Shown piece by piece: positions 57,001-64,000 of a stretch of DNA of 64,000 nt. Both the position numbers and the translations under genes were made by a program. Position 1 is the first letter of the stretch, and each line of letters starts with the position of its first letter. The DNA lies in the NCBI RefSeq assembly GCF_900638385.1, contig NZ_LR134510.1:1054001-1118000 (forward strand), given 5' to 3'. A model generated the notes under the pieces. It was not told the origin of the DNA, did not search any database, and was given only the letters and a program-made list of their open reading frames with translations. The stretch is from Actinobacillus delphinicola (GTDB taxonomy: Bacteria > Pseudomonadota > Gammaproteobacteria > Enterobacterales > Pasteurellaceae).

Positions 57001-59011
57001 TAATGAGGTCAATAACTTTATTTTTGGCTTGGTTAACAATCTGTTTGGTTCCTTCATTATCGAATCTGCCATTGATGCTAAGAATACTATGATTGAAGAT
57101 CCCTGCTTTTTCTCCAGCCATAGGTGATTTTTGGATAAATTTAAATCCATTCTCACCATGGATTCGACCAAAACTTTCTACGCCAAGTTGATTTTGGAAT
57201 TCAGGCACTTTGAGTTCTGCGTGGTAATCATCGTAACGAGAACTATGGTAATGGTAGTGGTTCGCTGTAAGCGTATTACCATTAGCTGTCGTAACTTGAC
57301 CCTTTAATTTCGCATCATTAGTTAGATGTGTTGCAGCAATAGTGATCTTGTTCTTCGCAAAAATATCGCCAAGATTATATACCTCGTGCTTAGCATCAAT
57401 ATTTAGGAAACCTTCAGTAAAAATTGAGCCTGTGGCAAAGTTGTTTACACTACTATTTTTTGATTGAAGTAATAGGTTACCTTTTGAACCAATTATGCCG
57501 TGGTTTTGGATAGGTCCAGTTACGGATAAATCGATGTCTTTTGTGCCAATCAATCGTCCTTTATTCTCAAAAAGCGTAGAATTGAGGTGGAAATTGGATC
57601 CTAGTTCAACTTTTTGAGATTTATCTAGATTAAATTCTTCAGTATTCAAGGTAAGATCATTTTTTGCTTTGACCAATTTGTGTTTAGCCGCATCAAAACT
57701 GGTTTTATCCTTGAAAGTTAATGTTGCCTTATCATTACTAATGATCTCGCCATTATTATGGAAATCATTGGTATGCGTATTTTTATTCACACCTTTAGTT
57801 TTTATATTTAAATGACGGGCTGCTTTTATAGCGCCTTCATTATGTAAGCTATCGGTATCAATTGTGATTTGAGATGCTTCAAGTTTTTGGCGAACAGTCA
57901 AGTCTTTTGTATTTTTTACGTGAATTTTGCGTTTGGCATGGGTACGATCTAGATCAACACTGCCTTTATTTGTATCAAAATTAAGATCACTTTCAGAAAG
58001 AATAATACCTTTATGTTTTACACCAGCACCGCTATCTGTCGTGATGAAATTAATACGTTTACCATACATTGCACCCGCTTCATCACCTGTAATTACAACA
58101 TCATTATTTGTAACATTTTTTGATTTTACTTGGCGATTTTTTACATCATATTGTGAAGAACCTGCAACAAGGTTGATCTCTGTGCCAGAGGTTTTTTGTT
58201 TATTAATTTGAGCAATAGCACCTTGTAGATGAATTTTTTTAGCAACAAGATCTAAATATGATAGACCATCCGTTGCTAAACCATCTTTTCCAATAAGGAT
58301 ATCGCCTTTATCAACATCAAGGTGTAAACCCTTTTTAGGATCAATTACGTTACTGGTTGAAACGACAAAACGGTCTGTATTATAGGTTTGTACACCATTG
58401 ATCGTCACTCCATGTGGGTTAATGATAAGAAGATCAGCTTTTCCACCTAAGACTTCTAAACCACCTTGCAGGTAGCTTCGATCGTTACCAGTTACTTGGT
58501 TTAAAATTGCTTTTGCGTGATTTCCTTGTAGGTGACTATTCGCAGAGACATTTCCCGCAAGTTGAGATTGCATATTTTGTAAACTGTTGTTGAAAACAGC
58601 ACCATTTTGAGTGCTAAATTCTTTAAAGCGGTTATCTGAGATACCATCAAATTCTGGTTTTGCGATATCTACGATCACCGTACCATTTTGCGCTTGGCGG
58701 AGTGTTGTCTGCGTATTATCTACACGAATATTATTGATTTCTTTAAGGGCATCGCTAGCAAAAGTAGTTACAGAAGAGGTTGCCAAAATAAAAGCAGATA
58801 AAGCTTTTAAGCTAACGATTTGTTTGAATGAAGATAAATTAATGTGTACAAGGGCAGATAGACGATTAATGCCAAAAAACATGGTATTATCAGTTTGGTT
58901 TTTCTCTGATTTATCCTTGTTTGCACCTGAAGCAGTCGTAATATTTTCTGCAACAGGAATCATGCACAGCTTAGATTTACTAAATATAAGCTTATATTTG
59001 TTTTTGTTCAT
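54044..59011 (-). CDS. filamentous-haemagglutinin-like TpsA exoprotein
   Basis: A 1655-residue two-partner-secretion exoprotein. It begins with the extended signal region MNKNKYKLIFSKSKL...PVAE and a second hydrophobic part ending TTFASDA. The TPS secretion domain (about residues 90-330) contains QSQLAGNVSANSHLQGNHAKA (spread over ~130-165) and the NPHG motif in LLIINPHGVTINGVQ. Residues 340-1550 are beta-helix filament repeats. The C-terminus is a charged helical tail (KAKNAHEKAEKIVTKLKEAAHTVKEKL). No VENN motif, toxin domain or immunity gene is seen, so an adhesin is more likely than contact-dependent inhibition. The TpsB gene lies 16 bases upstream. Confidence 0.9.
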   Translation of the reverse strand: MNKNKYKLIFSKSKLCMIPVAENITTASGANKDKSEKNQTDNTMFFGINRLSALVHINLSSFKQIVSLKALSAFILATSSVTTFASDALKEINNIRVDNTQTTLRQAQNGTVIVDIAKPEFDGISDNRFKEFSTQNGAVFNNSLQNMQSQLAGNVSANSHLQGNHAKAILNQVTGNDRSYLQGGLEVLGGKADLLIINPHGVTINGVQTYNTDRFVVSTSNVIDPKKGLHLDVDKGDILIGKDGLATDGLSYLDLVAKKIHLQGAIAQINKQKTSGTEINLVAGSSQYDVKNRQVKSKNVTNNDVVITGDEAGAMYGKRINFITTDSGAGVKHKGIILSESDLNFDTNKGSVDLDRTHAKRKIHVKNTKDLTVRQKLEASQITIDTDSLHNEGAIKAARHLNIKTKGVNKNTHTNDFHNNGEIISNDKATLTFKDKTSFDAAKHKLVKAKNDLTLNTEEFNLDKSQKVELGSNFHLNSTLFENKGRLIGTKDIDLSVTGPIQNHGIIGSKGNLLLQSKNSSVNNFATGSIFTEGFLNIDAKHEVYNLGDIFAKNKITIAATHLTNDAKLKGQVTTANGNTLTANHYHYHSSRYDDYHAELKVPEFQNQLGVESFGRIHGENGFKFIQKSPMAGEKAGIFNHSILSINGRFDNEGTKQIVNQAKNKVIDLISDYLKKPAEASVSFTPRALLFNSGLSGTVTLKAQNLYGLLNQILSNEYPLKTWNYYGSAVEAMKTLKSVKSETFQKMMTVIFGQNWDQQNYQTLKENWASFNNHTESRLLNFYSSANKAKLLASEITGQAQLLKNGYNGEKGKYQRQIKIGEKFIKVPEVTFASLEDVDNAVLKAGIIKLKTQQTHNVGDIKGQHIDIEAKQKIINEGNIIGDKEVRLKGHKGIESKSTVIVNGDGSTSLHRANIQSKGHLHLETDRQHDIDIEGSNVEGKTGFIKTKNLNLKDVKTTSSERKETNIHSRLSNRLIGTQTTEQAKVKSEGTNAEFDHLHLAIEGDVNQNGSDVKTKRLTGIVKGNYNTKAGEQITHTEKSENVTQIELGIAANVGGKKAALRLDERKGFEANVTDDDKFGLTADSGIRFINEKSKRTELTHKNSQLTAETGTLHVLGNANIGGVDINANITSTPPTAGTNNVPTENKGSDNTKISPIPKLSESEIQNLMSEKNADFYKKEAQSHKQEKNQGFTLDAQRITSEKQKDELHESQTKSNLKIGLSTEGHSAIGDTANKIIRHSTELVKGDANAALKLANDALSGITGDAIGGSLTGGLDANKSTKVVDQTSDNRTRLGGNTRLVSHSDIELKNIESNKDSNITLKAQNNVTLKAGETDRHETSQELKIQTSATVSGSCGLTSSGCAIGINHKIGGDYNRQNTTSKTFQNSKLQGNNISISAGKDLTLAGANVTGDHVHLDVKGKTHVESKQDELNRRGYNAGLHLNTGASIATDLSVKPSINISAKGGIEVENKRQVNEQSGIKANALTGHLENLKLVGGHIIGNKSESNLTVANKISANELQDSHHKDGGNLGLSIKIDIKDDGDTDLSKSFINGGRAAQKHYEATQNVTVIGVNPAQGIDGKTVNQLNQQSTITQNTDVAASQIQLSPKDIKDIVDKAKNAHEKAEKIVTKLKEAAHTVKEKLSGIKDTIPAPQQK

Positions 59012-59027
59012 ATGAACTCCTTAAAAG

Positions 59028-60710
59028 TTAAAAAAATACGGACATATTTAAATAAATTACATGCTTATTACCATTAGTGTTGTAGGAAATATTTTTTAAT
59101 GGTTTGGCATAAGTAATTGCAGTAGAGAAATAAGGATTGTTGGCTTTCACACCTATCGCAAATCCAGATATATTTGTTCGTTTCCTTGGATACATTTGTA
59201 TTACTTCACCCATATCAAATCCGATAAAAGGTGATAGGGAGTGGAGATAACTTTTCTGAGGATAAAAGGGGAGTGTTAATGTTTGTGATAGATAAAATCC
59301 ACTATCCCCTGAAATATTACTGCCTTTAAATCCCCTTACTGTATATTCATCCCCAATACTAAACTGGCTATCGGGTAATAAGTTAGTTGGGCTATATTGA
59401 CTACCAAATCTTATTTGATAATTAAAAACTCTCCCTAAAAGAAAGTCTTTATCCCATGTTATATCTAGATTTAAAAGATGCATCGTTTTGGCATGATTAT
59501 CTTTTATTGCCATTTTTTTTGCATTAAACCAATTTAAACCATGGCTATAACTTAGATTAGTATATATTTTTCCATTAAAAATATTGCCTATTACAGAAAT
59601 ACCCAATGTTGCTCTATTTTCTTTATCATTACTAATAAGTCGATTTACAAGATAGTTTTCTTTCTTTTTAAAGTCTATATCCCCATAAAGGTTAATAATA
59701 TGGTATTTATTCCGTTCTAGAAGATAGGTAATTCTTGCCCCTGCATTTTTACTTTTACCTTCACTTTTATAGCGCCCAAAATTTCCAATTAATTCGCGAC
59801 TATAATCAGAACGAGATAGTCTTAAATCCAAATTATAGAAACCTAATGGCAAACCATAATTTGCGGAGAAATTATTTTGATGATCTCGTTTAGAATGCTT
59901 GTACAATCGGTACCCTGATGACAAGGACCAATAGTCATTGATACCTAATAAATCACTCCCAAAGACAGATGCAGTGAGCTGATTCTTACCATTTTCATTA
60001 TTTTCTGCACCAGAGTTATTGAAACCTAAATAGAAATGAGGAAGTGTCGTACGCTTCGTCTCTAAATCAATATAAGATTGTTCCAACTCCTCACTAGCAA
60101 GGATTCTAATATTGGTTGACTTATTGATTCTATTGGTTAATTCAATCAGTTGGTCGAGTTCAAAAATATTTAATGGTTTTCCAGTTAAATTTGGTAACGT
60201 AGTCAGCATAGCTTTATCTTTAAAAGATGAAGCAATAGCATTATTTACTTTATATCCTTTTACTTTTCCCCAGTGAATTATGAATTGTAGTTTTCCATTA
60301 GAAATATCATTATTCTTTAATCCAATAGCACTAGTAGAATATCCAGCTTGCTTAAGAACTTCTGTTAATTCTTTTACTAATGCCAATATTTGGGACGTTG
60401 TAAGATTACGATTCTCATACTTTTTAAGTATAGGCTCAAAATTTAAATTAATATTTTCATGATTTAGATCTACACTAATAGTATTAATTTTATAAATCTT
60501 TCCTGTTGGTACTTTTTGTGATTCTTTTACTTCTTTAGTGGTATGTAAAGATAAAAATTTTTCAGCTTTGATTAAAGCTCTTTCACTTTCTATTTGTGTT
60601 TTTTGATTTTTTAATCTACTTTCTTCTTGACGTAATGGGTCTTTAAATTGACCGTAAGAAAATGGAATGGTACCAATAACTATTGAGAATATGGTTAATT
60701 TTTTTATCAT
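59028..60710 (-). CDS. TpsB outer-membrane transporter (ShlB/FhaC family)
   Basis: A 560-residue Omp85-superfamily pore dedicated to the TpsA protein. A signal peptide (to about IPFSYG, residue 20) precedes an N-terminal helix and linker, two POTRA domains (about 75-220), and a 16-strand barrel. The lid-loop motif VRGF occurs in DEYTVRGFKGSNISGDSG. The last residue is phenylalanine, suitable for BAM recognition. tpsB is transcribed first, then tpsA. Confidence 0.92.
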   Translation of the reverse strand: MIKKLTIFSIVIGTIPFSYGQFKDPLRQEESRLKNQKTQIESERALIKAEKFLSLHTTKEVKESQKVPTGKIYKINTISVDLNHENINLNFEPILKKYENRNLTTSQILALVKELTEVLKQAGYSTSAIGLKNNDISNGKLQFIIHWGKVKGYKVNNAIASSFKDKAMLTTLPNLTGKPLNIFELDQLIELTNRINKSTNIRILASEELEQSYIDLETKRTTLPHFYLGFNNSGAENNENGKNQLTASVFGSDLLGINDYWSLSSGYRLYKHSKRDHQNNFSANYGLPLGFYNLDLRLSRSDYSRELIGNFGRYKSEGKSKNAGARITYLLERNKYHIINLYGDIDFKKKENYLVNRLISNDKENRATLGISVIGNIFNGKIYTNLSYSHGLNWFNAKKMAIKDNHAKTMHLLNLDITWDKDFLLGRVFNYQIRFGSQYSPTNLLPDSQFSIGDEYTVRGFKGSNISGDSGFYLSQTLTLPFYPQKSYLHSLSPFIGFDMGEVIQMYPRKRTNISGFAIGVKANNPYFSTAITYAKPLKNISYNTNGNKHVIYLNMSVFF

Positions 60711-61004
60711 TATAAATGATGACCCTTAAAGTAATTTTTAAATTTTAACGATTATAGGTTGAGAAATATCAGATAGTAAATTTTCATATAAACTGGTCGG
60801 ATAAGTAGTACTTTATATATTATAAGAAATATTTTTGGCATTACTAAAGTGAGTTATAGAATGAGATTAAAATAAAATTTATTTATATTTTTATGAAATA
60901 TTTATTTTATAAATATAAGATAATAAAAGTAATTTTATCTAAAAATAGAATATCTAATTATGCTATAATGTTTTATTCTAAATTTTAAAATTTAAGTGAT
61001 ATTT
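60711..61004. other. AT-rich divergent region between tpsB and trmO
   Basis: There is no gene in these 294 bases. It must hold promoters for both the tps operon (minus) and trmO (plus). TATAAT at 60964-60969 lies about 36 bases before the trmO ATG and is a candidate -10 box. Confidence 0.45.
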
Positions 61005-61739
61005 ATGAATGACAAATTAATTTTAAATACCGTAGCCATCATTCATACGCCATATAAAGAGAAATTTGCGGTACCGCGACAACCTGATTTAGTGAGAGAT
61101 GGGAAAGGAAGAATAGAATTATTACCACCATATAATACGCCTGAAGCTGTACGTGGATTAGAGGAATTTTCACATTTATGGTTAATTTTTCAGTTTAACC
61201 ATATAGTAACAGGGAAATGGCAACCAACGGTTCGTCCGCCACGTTTAGGAGGAAATAAACGTGTTGGTGTTTTTGCCTCTCGTGCTACGCATCGTCCGAA
61301 TCCATTAGGGCTTTCAAAAGTTGCTTTAGAAAGGATCGTTTGTGAACAGGGAACAGTTTTTCTAGAAGTTGGCGCCGTTGATCTTGTTGATGGTACTCCA
61401 ATTTTAGATATAAAGCCTTATCTGGCATATGCAGACAGTGAGCCAAATGCAAAATCTAGTTTTGCTCAAGAGAAACCTCAACCACGATTAGATGTTATTT
61501 TTACTGATTTGGCATTACAACAGGCACAAGAAATATCACGAAGGATCCCGAATTTTATACGTTTTATTAACGATGTTTTAGCACAGGATCCGAGACCTGC
61601 TTATCATAAGGACAAAGGGCAAGATCGAGTTTATGGCGTGGATCTTTATGATTTTAATATTCGTTGGCACGTAATTTTTCAAGAGACGCCCGAAAAATCG
61701 GAAGAATTTATTAAGATTTTGAGTATTGAGCCTAAATAG
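61005..61739 (+). CDS. trmO: tRNA (N6-threonylcarbamoyladenosine-37-N6)-methyltransferase TrmO
   Basis: A 244-residue enzyme using SAM to methylate t6A37 of threonine tRNA. The beta-barrel core shows [54 protein letters not shown] and [13 protein letters not shown], typical of the TsaA/YaeB family. The ATG at 61005 gives [17 protein letters not shown]; a GTG three codons earlier is possible. menA and trmO are near neighbours in H. influenzae, and here the tps operon separates them. Confidence 0.93.
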   Translation: MNDKLILNTVAIIHTPYKEKFAVPRQPDLVRDGKGRIELLPPYNTPEAVRGLEEFSHLWLIFQFNHIVTGKWQPTVRPPRLGGNKRVGVFASRATHRPNPLGLSKVALERIVCEQGTVFLEVGAVDLVDGTPILDIKPYLAYADSEPNAKSSFAQEKPQPRLDVIFTDLALQQAQEISRRIPNFIRFINDVLAQDPRPAYHKDKGQDRVYGVDLYDFNIRWHVIFQETPEKSEEFIKILSIEPK

Positions 61740-61743
61740 ATAT

Positions 61744-61771
61744 AAAAAATCCAGCCGTAGCTGGATTTTTT
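61744..61771. terminator. convergent terminator trmO / rne
   Basis: A 12-bp perfect stem, AAAAAATCCAGC/GCTGGATTTTTT, with a CGTA loop works in both directions. Confidence 0.9.
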
Positions 61772-61784
61772 ATTAGATGATGCG

Positions 61785-64000
61785 TTATTCCGCAAAGGAT
61801 GCAAGAGTTGGTTCTGAATGAACATGGCTTGTAGCACCTTTGTATCCCGCACTACCTTTACCATTAAAATGGTAACGAGAGTGCTGCCAAATTTGGATTG
61901 GCATGATGGCATGGGCTTCTTCAACAGCGATTGCTTGAGTCGGTTCGGACATAGTGTGCATTACTGTTGAGAATGTACCAATTCGACCATTAAATTGATA
62001 ATGAGATTGGTAGGCTTGCATTGCTAATGTTGTTTCATTAGACGGTAGAGGTTGAGCTACACATTGTGTTGGCTCTGAACTACTCAGGCGATCTAATGAT
62101 TGTTGGATTTTTTTCGCTACTGCTTCATTAGCAGGTTGTGCAATCATATTTTCAAAAGGAACCACTGCTTGTGTTTTCTCTTCTGTCACAATGAATGCTT
62201 CTGCTGGTTCTGGCAATGTGGTTTGTTGCGCTTTTTCTTTTGCAAGTAGCTCATCTACTGACATAAATGGCATTGTAGCTGGTGCTTTTTTGGCATTATT
62301 AGGCGATGCAGGTTGTTGTACCCATACTTTTCCCATTGCTAACTCTGGAGAAGCGACGCCTCCTGAAATTGGCATCGGTGCCTTGTTCTCATCTTGACGA
62401 CGTCGACGAGAATTATTTAAACGTAAATGACGCGGTAAGCGACGTTGACGATTATTTTTATTGGTATTTTCTACCGTTTCATCATTTTCAATTACTACCT
62501 CTTTAGAAACATGGGGCGCTAAATTGATTTCATTGTCAGCTTGTTTGGTTAAGGCATGAGAATGATCAATAGGAGCCTTTGTTTTCTCTCTAGATGTAGT
62601 AGGTGTCTGATCTTCAGAAACTTTCGCTTTTACAACGGTATCTTCTGATGTTGTTACCTGTTTATTCGCCACATTACGCTGATTTTTCTTATGTTCAGAA
62701 AGGCGTACTTTTTTTGGTGTTGGCGCCAATGCCTGAGAATCCATGGTATTTATTTCTGTGGATTCTGTAGTATTTTTAGCGACAACTTCTTTGGCATTTT
62801 CTACTGCTGTTGGTTGAGTCGTTTTATTTACACGAACTTTTTTATTCAGTTCACGACGTGCACGACGTTCTTGTTTTACAACAGTTTCTTTCTCTTTCGC
62901 CACTTTTGCTTTGCTATCTTGAGTATTCTCTAGATTTACCGCAGCTTGTGGTTTATTTTCTTTACGTGCTCTGACTTTACGTTCTTGGCGTTGTTCAAGT
63001 TTATCCGTATTTTCTGGACGTTCTGTACGCTGTGTATTGCAAGGTTCTTGGCGACGACGTTGAGCTCGATTTTCATTAGTACGTTTTGGACGATTATTTT
63101 TACGTGTTTGTTTTTTCACTGGCTGTTGTTTTTCTTCTTCAGCTGCAAAAAAATTACGAATCGCTTTAAGGAAACGACTAAAGAGCGATGGTGATTTTGT
63201 TTTCACTGGGGTTGGAGCAGGCGTATCAATCGCTAAACATACTGCCGCATTTTCAGCTGGACTATCACTATTGCAGTTGTTTGCTGCTTCAATTTGACGG
63301 GAAATCAAGGCTTCTTCTTGATCGGTCATTTCATCATGTTTTTCATGATATTTAGTTAAGTGGTAGCTAAGTACATTAGATTCCTCACCATCACGGATAC
63401 GGAAAACGTGGAAATGTGGTGTTTCCATGCTTTCATTCGGTACCACAATAATGGATACATTATGGCGTTGCTCAATTTTATGAATGGCCTTACGTTTTTC
63501 ATTAAGAAGATAAGTCGCAATTTTCACAGGTACGATACAGTGAACTTGTTTGGTATTTTCTTTTAATGCTTCTTCTTCCAGTAAACGTAAAATAGATAAA
63601 GACAATGATTCATTATCACGAACTTTTCCAGTTCCTTGGCAACGAGGACAGATATGAGAAGAAGAATCACCAAGCGATGCACTTAAGCGCTGGCGAGACA
63701 TTTCTAATAAACCGAAACGTGAAATACGGCTGATTTGGATGCGAGCACGATCTTGGCGTACGGCTTCACGCATACGGTTTTCAACTTCCCGTTGGTTACG
63801 CACTGGTCCCATATCAATGAAATCAATAACGACTAAACCACCTAAGTCACGTAGGCGTAATTGGCGTGCGATTTCATCTGCTGCTTCTAGGTTGGTATTA
63901 AGTGCGGTTTCTTCAATATCACTACCTTTGGTTGCACGAGCGGAGTTGATATCGATTGCAATTAAAGCTTCAGTTACGTCAATAACAATAGAACCGCCTG
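61785..64000 (-). CDS. rne: ribonuclease E, C-terminal part (5' end outside window)
   Basis: About 738 codons of the degradosome endonuclease are visible. The right edge holds the end of the DNase-I-like catalytic domain: AIDINSARATKG and VIDFIDM carry two aspartates 43 residues apart, as D303 and D346 of E. coli. The zinc-link CPRCQGTGKVRDNESLS and small domain follow. The rest is an unstructured scaffold with an arginine-rich RNA-binding stretch (about 62,950-63,130) and a C-terminus resembling the PNPase-binding tail (FNGKGSAGYKGATSHVH). That tail module appears twice. The N-terminal S1 domain is off the window. Confidence 0.95.
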   Translation of the reverse strand, partial: GGSIVIDVTEALIAIDINSARATKGSDIEETALNTNLEAADEIARQLRLRDLGGLVVIDFIDMGPVRNQREVENRMREAVRQDRARIQISRISRFGLLEMSRQRLSASLGDSSSHICPRCQGTGKVRDNESLSLSILRLLEEEALKENTKQVHCIVPVKIATYLLNEKRKAIHKIEQRHNVSIIVVPNESMETPHFHVFRIRDGEESNVLSYHLTKYHEKHDEMTDQEEALISRQIEAANNCNSDSPAENAAVCLAIDTPAPTPVKTKSPSLFSRFLKAIRNFFAAEEEKQQPVKKQTRKNNRPKRTNENRAQRRRQEPCNTQRTERPENTDKLEQRQERKVRARKENKPQAAVNLENTQDSKAKVAKEKETVVKQERRARRELNKKVRVNKTTQPTAVENAKEVVAKNTTESTEINTMDSQALAPTPKKVRLSEHKKNQRNVANKQVTTSEDTVVKAKVSEDQTPTTSREKTKAPIDHSHALTKQADNEINLAPHVSKEVVIENDETVENTNKNNRQRRLPRHLRLNNSRRRRQDENKAPMPISGGVASPELAMGKVWVQQPASPNNAKKAPATMPFMSVDELLAKEKAQQTTLPEPAEAFIVTEEKTQAVVPFENMIAQPANEAVAKKIQQSLDRLSSSEPTQCVAQPLPSNETTLAMQAYQSHYQFNGRIGTFSTVMHTMSEPTQAIAVEEAHAIMPIQIWQHSRYHFNGKGSAGYKGATSHVHSEPTLASFAE
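61818..62078 (-). repeat. tandem duplication of the PNPase-binding-like tail in RNase E
   Basis: Two consecutive segments of 43 and 44 residues each start SEPTQ, contain (Y/H)xFNG(R/K) and end with a histidine-containing motif. A third SEPT closes the protein. The DNA copies have diverged, so the duplication is not recent. Confidence 0.65.

Noticed and set aside
54044-59011. CdiA-type contact-dependent toxin.
   Set aside because: No VENN-like boundary, no variable toxin tail and no small immunity gene between tpsA and menA; the gene ends with a charged helix and a terminator.

Overview
The window is AT-rich chromosomal DNA from a gamma-proteobacterium of the family Pasteurellaceae. Gene content and order point there: divergent dnaA-dnaN-recF and rpmH-rnpA-yidD-yidC-mnmE blocks, leuS-lptE-holA, comF next to nfuA behind a Sxy/CRP-S-like site, menA-rraA, a pentaheme TorC with TorA and TorD, and a type V secretion repertoire. 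The genus is not resolved. By eye I found only one exact Haemophilus-type uptake 9-mer (AAGTGCGGT, at 63900) and no Actinobacillus-type one, which is odd for this family.

Layout. 1-1291: UhpC/GlpT-family phosphate-ester transporter, running off the left edge. 1468-5123: LOS-type glycosyltransferase, HAD phosphatase, comF, nfuA and a glyoxalase-fold protein. 5180-12929: replication and translation core (recF, dnaN, dnaA reversed; rpmH to mnmE forward). 13000-21888: one very large trimeric autotransporter adhesin, with three 302-residue modules and about 87 consecutive seven-residue repeats. 22420-29078: DedA-like protein, NhaC-family lysine transporter under a lysine riboswitch, dapA, then a phosphatidylserine-decarboxylase-like enzyme paired with an APC amino-acid antiporter. 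29612-37469: yggS, leuS-lptE-holA, SIMPL protein, rsmJ and trmA. 37741-46323: anaerobic and polyamine metabolism (Dcu transporter, PotD, PuuB-like oxidase, torCAD). 46787-50747: gadC-glsA-gadB, a glutaminase-coupled glutamate-decarboxylase system whose antiporter gene carries an in-frame stop. 50912-53886: fumC, rraA and menA. 54044-60710: a two-partner secretion pair (FHA-like exoprotein and its TpsB pore). 61005-64000: trmO and the C-terminal half of rne.

How they work together. TMAO respiration, fumarase, Dcu and MenA fit a fermentative/anaerobic-respiring commensal, with FNR-like boxes before torC and the Dcu gene. GlsA and GadB would release ammonia and consume protons. The decarboxylase/antiporter pair at 26145-29078 has the same logic for an unidentified amino acid and is the best candidate for an undescribed system. 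Surface adhesion is served by two unrelated type V systems. No tRNA, rRNA, insertion sequence, prophage or CRISPR array was recognised. A recurrent dyad element (arm starting ACGCCCCAATTTTCG) ends several transcription units.
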